The notes under the pieces were generated by a model. It did no database searches. It was not told the origin of the DNA and worked only from the letters and a program-made list of their open reading frames with translations. A stretch of 64,000 nucleotides of DNA, taken from contig NC_077248.1 of the NCBI RefSeq assembly GCF_947179165.1, positions 7,437,256 through 7,501,255 of the forward strand, in the 5' to 3' direction. Position 1 is the stretch's first letter. Each line of letters starts with the position of its first letter. Source of the stretch: Solanum dulcamara. Lineage: Eukaryota > Streptophyta > Magnoliopsida > Solanales > Solanaceae. Shown piece after piece: positions 57,001-64,000 of the stretch. The position numbers and the translations under genes are program-made.

Positions 57001-59095
57001 CCTGAATGCCACCATCTTCACCAAAACGACCGTGTATAACAGGAAAAACTATGTCCACCGCAGAAGCAAGGTGTTCTGTGAAGTCAGATAATGACCGGAA
57101 GCCTTGGGCAAGGCTGCAAACACAATATGAGAAAATTTTCAACTATAACAAGCAGGGAAAAAATTACCATATAACAAGCCCGGATATTTACTGTGATGAC
57201 TAACCTCTCAAGTTTGAAATCAAAGTCAGCAGGAGTGTTTGAGTATACCTATAAGTGAAATTTAACAAGATTCAAGCGCCAAAACCACAAAAGACATAGA
57301 AGATGCCTAATGCCTAGAAGAATCTGATAAACCATCAATAAGTGAGTAAAACTTAGTCTGAGAACTGGTATTCCAAAATGCATATTGTTCCAAGCCAAAG
57401 GCCAAGATTCATGTTGCAGAGCGAGAAAGCAGAAATTAATATCCTCTGAGGTTTAAGCCCAATTTAAACTAACAGGTAATGAGCCAATTCTCGGATTAAA
57501 TTGAATGGAAAAGGAGAAAACGAACGATTAGCTTATAGAAGACCTTGATGAAGAGCTTTCTTATGCTGCTTGATGTTTCCCTTTAATATAATGATCAGTT
57601 ATTACAGTAACATGTAGCGAAAGGAACAGACAATACCAAAAAGATTAAATGGCGCATAATTAGACAAGGTTTGGACAACAGACCTGGGCAGTGGATATGG
57701 CAAAGGCATTGAGGTTGCTATCAATGTAATAGCAGCTAACATGCAAATCGTCCCCCTGCACAAGCACTGGAAAGAGTAAATCACAGATTGAAAGAACGAA
57801 TATTCTTCCATAATACAGATAACACACGCGGAATCATTACATTAGTAAAACATAATAGTCTCCCATTTCTTAGCAACAACCAACAGAAGGAATAAAGTAC
57901 TAGATTACATCTTCTAATGCGTAACTTGTGACAGCCAAATAACACCCAACTAATCAACTAAACCATCCATCTGAAACGAAGTGCAAAACTCATTCAAAAG
58001 ATGTATGAAAAGGACAAAATGATGTAATTCCTTAGCTCTACAGAATAGAGAGCCATTGTAAGTTTTGGTTCTTCCTACTAGTACAGACCAAGAACTACCG
58101 GTGCTTTGCAACTATATGTTGAATAGTATGATCACTTTGTCTAAGAATATGAGCTTTTAGATGAACTTGGCACTAGAGCAAGCATAGGTCATCAATCTCA
58201 CCACCTTCATTTACCAAAAAGAATTTTCACGTACTTCATCAAGAAAGAGACCCAAGCCCACGCGTGAGGGTCATGACGAAAATATAACTAACTAATTAAT
58301 AGTATGTTCTCTATCAAACAACTATTCTCACACAATTCAACACCAGTATTAAAGTAGGCAAAGGTCCTAGCTTGAAGTCTCACAATCACTAATTTATCGA
58401 AGAGAATTTTAATATGTGTGATCAAAGAGACAGAGAGTCTACAAACAAAGAGGCGTCAGACAGAGCAAACATAAATAAATGTTTTTCCTCTCTAACAACT
58501 TAACACACTTCAACATTTGCCCTCCGTTCAATTTTACTTGTGACATTTCACCTCTCGAGAATCAAACTGTATGGCTATGAACAACATTTTAAGAATATAA
58601 AGTATTTTTTTATAATGTTTTTGAAAATCTAAATTTAAAATATTAAATTAATCTTATTCTATTTAGCTTCAGAAATTAGTCAAATTGACTCTAGGTTCGG
58701 AGTAGTAATGATTGGACTTCAACCTACTCTAGCTGCCACCTTTCATAATACACGTAAGAGAACATCGAGTTATGCACCTGAATGTTATCGAGAACAGATC
58801 GAGCAGAGTTCAACGAAATTCCGCGCTCAGCAGATGGTCCACCACAGATGAGTCCCACTCTCAGAATCTTCCTCTCCACGTCACCAATCTCATGATCAAC
58901 TACTACCTCCTCAATAGAAGAAGCCCTAACTATCCCAAATCTGCAACTCCTTTCACAGCTCAAATTACTACTACACTTTACGGGGAAATTTATAGTTCCT
59001 CTTAAAGCTGCGGTGGCCGGAAAAGAGTAATTACTATTGCCTCGGAGATATTTGGAATTAGGAGTTATCGAATTGATTGAGAAGGAAGAAGTCAT
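44276..59095 (-). CDS. Plastid two-module D-alanine--D-alanine ligase family protein (24 exons)
   Basis: Exons on the - strand (start>end): 59095>58778, 57755>57684, 57248>57205, 57113>57002, 56884>56813, 56359>56297, 55677>55600, 55514>55422, 55249>55130, 53972>53886, 52933>52724, 52644>52597, 52018>51776, 50526>50423, 49461>49217, 48952>48884, 48790>48726, 47830>47661, 47561>47483, 46230>45975, 45672>45627, 45438>45330, 44534>44472 and 44356>44276. They total 2847 bases, 948 residues, with frame kept at every junction. Residues 1-70 are rich in Ser, Asn and Arg with few acids, so a plastid transit peptide is likely. Two ATP-grasp Ddl modules follow. Module 1 has GGPSAER (85-91), [11 protein letters not shown] (172-182), [11 protein letters not shown] (255-265) and ARIDGWV (near 390). 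Module 2 has GGDTSER (495-501), [11 protein letters not shown] (638-648), [11 protein letters not shown] (724-734) and [11 protein letters not shown] (906-916). Bacterial Ddl makes D-Ala-D-Ala for peptidoglycan; in moss it acts in plastid division. The product in seed plants is uncertain. Intron 8 has a GC donor. Confidence 0.92.
44842..45008 (-). mobile_element. Full-length TS-type SINE in a Ddl intron, 167 bp
   Basis: On the - strand it runs from a tRNA-like head (GAGCCTTGGAGTAACTGGTA, then GGTCACGGGTTCAAGCC as box B) through AGACTGCGTGGCCC and GGACCCCGCGCATAGCGGGA to a T-run. A perfect 19-base duplication ATTAACTTGTATCAACTTA flanks it at 44823-44841 and 45009-45027. It lies in the intron between exons 22 and 23 of the Ddl-like gene, in the same orientation as the gene. 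Confidence 0.92.
48052..48091. repeat. (AT)n microsatellite in a Ddl intron
   Basis: About 40 bases of alternating AT in intron 17 of the Ddl-like gene. Confidence 0.95.
51565..51670. repeat. Dispersed repeat fragment (GTTGGGGTTGGCTATATGAA type)
   Basis: The phrase AACCAGTTGGGGTTGGCTAT followed by ATGAATCCTCTACATCC resembles a dispersed repeat I know from many eudicot genomes. It lies in intron 13 of the Ddl-like gene. Family and boundaries are uncertain. Confidence 0.4.
53090..53677 (+). mobile_element. LINE 3' fragment (zinc-binding RT domain) in a Ddl intron
   Basis: The open frame contains [17 protein letters not shown] and HCKVTLQLW, the Cys-Cys-His-Cys zf-RVT zinc-binding domain found after plant LINE reverse transcriptases. 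[12 protein letters not shown] and, one frame over, [19 protein letters not shown] follow. It ends in a seven-base A run near 53677. It is antisense to the host gene, within intron 10 (52934-53885). No target duplication was found, so the 5' boundary is approximate. Confidence 0.75.
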
Positions 59096-59580
59096 TGAGG
59101 AGGTTTTGGGGGATTGAAGGTTAAGAGTAAAGAGTGAGAGTGGGTATAAAAAGAAATGGTGCTAGGACGGCAGTGACACAGAAAGCTGAATTGCTTCATT
59201 GGGAAAGAACACTTGCACCCACATATTTAAAAAATTACTATTCAAACAGGAATGATTCAGTGAATAAAACGAGGGATAGACTTATAAATATTTTTGATAG
59301 TACATACGATTTGAATAAATAGTATAGACGTATGAATATTTTTGATAGTACATTCGATTTGAATAAATAGTTAATGAGTTTGTTTTATGTAATTTTCCTT
59401 CATTCATTTCTTTATTTGGGCCGGCAGCCAACGTTTGGCGGCCCCATTTGTTGCACAAATATAGTTAGTTACATACTAGCCGGCGCGAACCGGTCACACA
59501 TATCTTTTTATAAAAATATTTAAGTTGATATTGAAGAGATAAAACAAATTAATATCAAAGGAAAAAAAAATAAGGTATAA
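59096..59580. other. Upstream flank of the Ddl-like gene
   Basis: This is the probable promoter region on the - strand. A near-repeat of the phrase ATATTTTTGATAGTACATWCG occurs at about 59286 and 59336. A GC-rich patch (GCCGGCGCGAACCGGTC) lies near 59479-59496. No clear TATA box was found. Confidence 0.4.
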
Positions 59581-59590
59581 TATATAAATA

Positions 59591-60514
59591 GGGAAAAGAC
59601 ATAAATTTCTTTTTGAATTTATTCTGAAAAGTTATCACTCGCAGTTACATTAGTGCTACGTCAGCATCACATCAGAAATTATATTTTTTTATATCTTTTT
59701 TATTTTCTTTTTTTATTAATTAACTTTTTTTTTGCTAACTATATTTTACGCTAATTAATTATTTAAATTCTCTAATAATTGTATCTTCTTTACCACTAAA
59801 TCTTACCCACTTTATTTCTCATCTCACCGAAAAAATTATGTTCAGTCACCTTCACTATCTATTCTTTGTTCTTCATCATCACTATATCACCTTCAATTCT
59901 TCTTCTTCTTCGTCACCCACCACAAAATGTCACCACCATCATTATCAAAAACTTAAATATAGAGCACCAAATTTTTATTTTTTTATAAAAGAATCTTGAT
60001 TTTCTCATCAACTCCATTGACTTAAAGTTCAATCATTTATGAATTTTAGCTAGATTTTTTCTTTTTCTTTTTTATGGGTTTTGAAAGAAAAAATCAAGAT
60101 TCAAAATGGAGAGTAAGTGGAGAAAAGCAAAGGTAGGACACATATGTTCCAAAGACACTTGAAGATTCACCCGCAACGGCGGTGATGGCCGAAGGGAGGT
60201 TTTCCGATGTTGTTTCGTTGTCTCACACTTTAAGGTTGTGATGAAAAATAAAGAATGAAGAAGAAGAGGATAAAGAAGAAGAGACGTGGGGGTGGGGTGA
60301 TCTTGATGTTTTATTTTTTTTTACTTTAATTTTAATTTGATGTGCTATGTTTTTACTTTATTTTTTATTTTTTTGTCACGTCGGTTTTAGGGGGTAAATA
60401 AATTCACTTTTAAGTAGTAAAAGCATGTAATAGGCCACCATGATAGTTTAAGCGTGCAACCGACTTTTCAGAATAACTTAGGGGGGAGGAGGGAGGGAAT
60501 CTATGTCTTTTTCC
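59591..60514. mobile_element. Mutator-like non-autonomous element, 924 bp
   Basis: The left end GGGAAAAGACATAAATT and the complement of the right end GGAAAAAGACATAGATTCC match. Similarity resumes further in, with TTATTCTGAAAAGT and GTTAC or GGTTGCAC, giving a long imperfect inverted repeat. The element is flanked by TATATAAATA at 59581-59590 and 60515-60524, a ten-base duplication. It has no transposase. It sits about 500 bp upstream of the Ddl-like start codon. Confidence 0.75.
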
Positions 60515-60524
60515 TATATAAATA

Positions 60525-62394
60525 TGATATTTAGTTTGGCATTAACTGATAATCATGTCTTTCAATTTTGGATGTACATAAAATTAAATAAATAAATATA
60601 TGTATCTTATATAGCAATGCATCCTATATGCTATGTAGCACATGTATGTCTATTTATTCAAAGTTATACAAGTTTATATATCTACTTATACCAGAGGACA
60701 TAGATGTTAATTGAAGCCAAATTTAAAAACATATTTTTTTCGTCATTCTCCTTCAGATTTATTTTATTGATATTGTTTAATATGTATATTTTAATATAAA
60801 TTTTTATTTTATTATCTTTTAATATCATATATTATACATTTACAATAAATATTTCTATCGCATTAACTAAATTTTAAAATAATATGAAAAGAAAAAAAAT
60901 TAAACAAAAATAAGAAAGTCAAATAATGATAAGCAAATAGATTTGTAAGGGACATATTTAAAACTCAAATTAGACGTTGTATCAAAGAAATTTTAAAAAA
61001 TCATGTGTAAGAAAAATTATTCCTACTTTGTTAAAAGGATCATATATACATATTCCTACATGATTTTTTTTAAAAAAAATAATATTTAAGTTAATGTTTT
61101 CATTATCATTAGATGAAAAAGGGCATATGTAAGTCATTTTTATAACGATAGAGGTATACGTAAACCACTTTTTTAACGATAAGAATATACATAAGTTATT
61201 TTTATAACGAGTATATATCAACTCTAAATCGCATGATTTGCTTCTTCTTTTTTCAGCTAAATTTATTCAACCATAGAGCATAGTTGTTAGTAACAACTTG
61301 TTGCTCATACTATATTTATTTACGGTTATTGTATTTTTATATACTAATTTAGTGTACGTACATTGCACGTGTATATCACGTTAAGTAATAAATATTAATT
61401 GTTGAAAATAATAACTAAGATTAAAATAAATACAATATTTGTTTAGATTAATGATGGAATAAATGTTATTACATAACTTATGAAGATGCAAATATAAATA
61501 ATTTCGTTAGTATTTGTATCTCAAGTGACAATATTTTACAAATAATGTTTCTATCATTTTAATTGAATTATCATTATTAAAAAATTATTATCATCATTGA
61601 TAGTCCTTTAGAAAGTGCAACGGATATTTGTCCATGTTTCATACTTATAATAAAAAGGCATAATACATTAATGTACTTTTTAGCTTGGCTTTAGGTTGAA
61701 TATATGTCATGCCCTTCAATTTTGGGTTGTATAAAGTTGAACAAGCAGATACACACTTGAAGGTCTTAATCTTAATCATTCAAATCCCAGTCATTAGGTC
61801 TGTTTATTTTTAAGGTCCGGAATCTTAATTATTGAGATTGTAATCATTAATAAGTGCATTTATTTTTTTACTATACAACCACTTAATGAGTTTGAATATA
61901 TCTGAATGATTAAGATCTATAACAAAATCTTAATATCATTAAAATGTCTACTTAAAAATTTCTACAGAGATGACAATTCACTGTTATTCCATTTACTTTC
62001 ACCCACCACTCACAACCACTAATTCAGCCACAATTATCACCACTGTCAATCACCCCACCCACCATCCACAACCATCATCCTCAGCCCAACCACAACCACT
62101 ATTATCGTCAATCACCAAAATCTATCTTCATCATTTGTAATTATCACCATCAATTATTATTATGTCCACTAATCACTATCGATAATTACTACCATTAGCC
62201 AATATTATATATCGTTAACTGTTATTATCATTCACCATTGTCATTAGTTATTAATATCGTTTCACTACTAATTATCAACCAACACTACTAACAATCATGG
62301 TTAATCATTACTGTCAACTACTATACCATAAGATACTACCCCAAAATCATTATTATCAAGCAATACCATCCCAAATCGAAACACACAATTACCA
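60525..62394. other. AT-rich intergenic DNA with a degenerate CACCA-rich tract
   Basis: No gene is visible. From about 61990 to 62330 the sequence is a degenerate run of CACCAC, CAACCA and TATCAT words. Around 61765-61960 TCTTAATCATTCAAATCC and its near-complement GAATGATTAAGAT suggest a small inverted-repeat element without definable ends. Confidence 0.45.
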
Positions 62395-63335
62395 TAGTTA
62401 GTCATCAGTCTTATCAAATCAGTTCTACAGTCTCTTCCAATTCACTTATTGTCTGCAATTACCCCTACCAAAACCACTCTCAAACAGATCAAATGCCTTA
62501 TTGCAGACTTCTTCTGGGGTTGGGACAAGAAGAAAAAGAAATACCATTGGGAATCTTGGGAAACACTTAGCTACCCCTATGAAGAAGGTGGTATTGGAGT
62601 CAAAAATTTAGAGAATGTATGCCTTTCTCTCTAATATAAACAATGGTGGACTTTCAGGACTAAGAGGCCTTATGGGGTGAGTTTCTCAAAGCCAATATTG
62701 TCAAAGGGCAAATTCTGTCATTAAAAAGTGGAGCACTGGATAATCTCTCAATTGGAAGCATATGATGAAAAATAGAAGTGACATAGAACCTCACATACAG
62801 TGGTTCATCAACTCTGGTGACTGCAGCTTTTGGTGGGATGATTGGTTAGGGGTTGGACCCTTAGCTAATCACAGTGAACACCTCCCTAGACTAAACAACA
62901 ACACAGTCTCTGAGTTCCTAGTACATGGATCTTGGAATGAAGAGAAGGTGAGGCACCATACACCTCATCACTTGGTGCACAGGATCTGAACACTGAGATT
63001 AGCTGCCAACAGAGTGCCCCTGATCAGGCCTATTGGAAATTGACCTCTCATGGAAACTTTACTTGCAAATTAGCTTGGGAGCAGGTCAGAAGAAAGAAGA
63101 ATAAAACTATGACTGATTCTCTTACATGGCATACCAACATACCTTTTAAGGTTTTTTTTCTTCTATGGAGAACTCTCAGGTACAAACTTCCCACAAATGA
63201 AAAAATTACTACTTTTGAAAGAGAACCTTCAGCCTGCTCTTGTTGCTACAGACCTGGCCTAGATAATACTGATGATATTTTTGCATCTAGAACCTTTACT
63301 AAACACATCTGAAAATACTTCTCCAGCTGGTTGGG
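62395..63335 (+). mobile_element. Decayed LINE fragment (reverse transcriptase C-terminus and zf-RVT)
   Basis: Frames contain LIADFFWGWDKKKKKYHWES, SYPYEEGGIGVKNLENVC, FINSGDCSFWWDDWLG and WEQVRRKKNKT...PFKVFFLLWRTLR, the usual order in a plant LINE after the catalytic domain. Internal stops (near 62632 and 62987) and frame changes show it is dead. Both ends are approximate. Confidence 0.75.
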
Positions 63336-63344
63336 GATCCTTCA

Positions 63345-64000
63345 TGTCACGATCCAGCCCCGTGGGCCGCGACTGGTGCCCTATTAGGACACCCAAACGA
63401 ACTTACATACTAAATTATCATATTACAAAATAATTCCAATTTAATATTAGTCTCAATCAGAATAGCAGTCTATCCTTAATTTCAGTAGCCGCGTGTGCAG
63501 AAAATAATTTATCAAACCAAAAAGGGGCAACGAAGGGTGCGTCACCGGATACGTACATATATACAAACATATGGGCCGTTTTGGCCGTTATAACAAAAGG
63601 GGCCGTATAAAGATACAAATCATACGCGAACGAACATACACGACCCATGACCCATACCTATATCTACAGGCCTCTACCAAAGCATAACGAAAACATATAA
63701 CGGGACAGGGCCCCGCCATACCCAAATATTCAAATACATAAGAGTGTGTACATCAGAAAGGCATATACCAAAATGCGGCTCCGAGTCAATAGAGCACTCT
63801 ATAGTAGAAGAAGGTATGCAGCCTACGCCGATGGATCCAGAACGTTTATACCTGCGGGCATGTAACGCAGCCCCCGAAGAAAGGGGGTCAGTACGAAATA
63901 TGTACTGAATATGTAAAGCACACGTGTAAGGAATATAAATCGTAACTGAAAGGGAGGGTACACGGAGCACATACCAAACCAAAACATCAAAATCTGTACT
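63345..64000. mobile_element. Edge of a further LTR-like element (D), running off the window
   Basis: TGTCACGATCCAGCCCCGTG starts at about 63345, resembling the + strand start of element B (TGTCACGATCC). The sequence composition changes sharply to GC-richer DNA from there to the window end. The other end is not in the window, so type and size cannot be confirmed. Confidence 0.5.

Noticed and set aside
59460..59500. GC-rich palindrome-like patch that might mark transferred or organelle DNA
   Set aside because: Only about 20 bases, with no match to plastid or mitochondrial gene sequence that I recognise.

Overview
The window is nuclear DNA of a flowering plant, most likely a member of the Solanaceae. 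The genes have many introns with GT-AG borders. The spaces between them are very AT-rich and crowded with small transposons, tRNA-derived SINEs, LINE relics and long LTRs that begin TGTAATGACC or TGTCACGATCC. I know these repeat types mainly from tobacco, tomato and their relatives. The genus cannot be fixed from the sequence alone.

Layout. (1) 1-3.7 kb: AT-rich intergenic DNA with degenerate repeats. (2) 3.84-5.35 kb, + strand: a two-exon MIF/D-dopachrome tautomerase-like gene ending in a peroxisomal SKL signal (MDL3 type). (3) 5.6-11.2 kb, - strand: a DCD-domain plus kelch-repeat gene, split by a 3.06 kb LTR-like element and also frameshifted near its C-terminus. (4) 11.2-20.3 kb: transposon-rich DNA with hAT-like and Mutator-like MITEs and a 2.05 kb LTR in the opposite orientation. 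(5) 20.46-24.12 kb, + strand: an intact six-exon cell-wall invertase with the 9-base mini-exon and a duplicated core promoter. (6) 25.3-28.2 kb, - strand: a five-exon PP2C phosphatase with an acylation-type N-terminus. (7) 28.2-39.9 kb: intergenic DNA with a MITE, a SINE, a 271-bp higher-order tandem array, a 1.69 kb LTR-like element and a 5'-truncated LINE. (8) 40.0-41.1 kb, + strand: a two-exon short-chain dehydrogenase close to Arabidopsis SDR2. (9) 44.3-59.1 kb, - strand: a 24-exon gene encoding a 948-residue protein with two fused D-alanine--D-alanine-ligase-like modules and a probable plastid transit peptide. (10) 59.1-64 kb: a 924-bp Mutator-like element, another LINE relic and the edge of a further LTR.

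The genes do not form a pathway. They are independent housekeeping or metabolic genes: apoplastic sucrose cleavage, peroxisomal tautomerase, membrane-anchored phosphatase, oxidoreductase and a plastid ligase relic of peptidoglycan metabolism. The MDL3-like and SDR2-like genes may be an old syntenic pair, since from memory their Arabidopsis counterparts are At3g51660 and At3g51680. I assembled exon models by hand from splice borders, reading frame and family motifs. Reading frame is kept across every junction in the invertase, PP2C, SDR, MDL3 and Ddl models. Many of the mobile elements are supported by target-site duplications that I located base by base.
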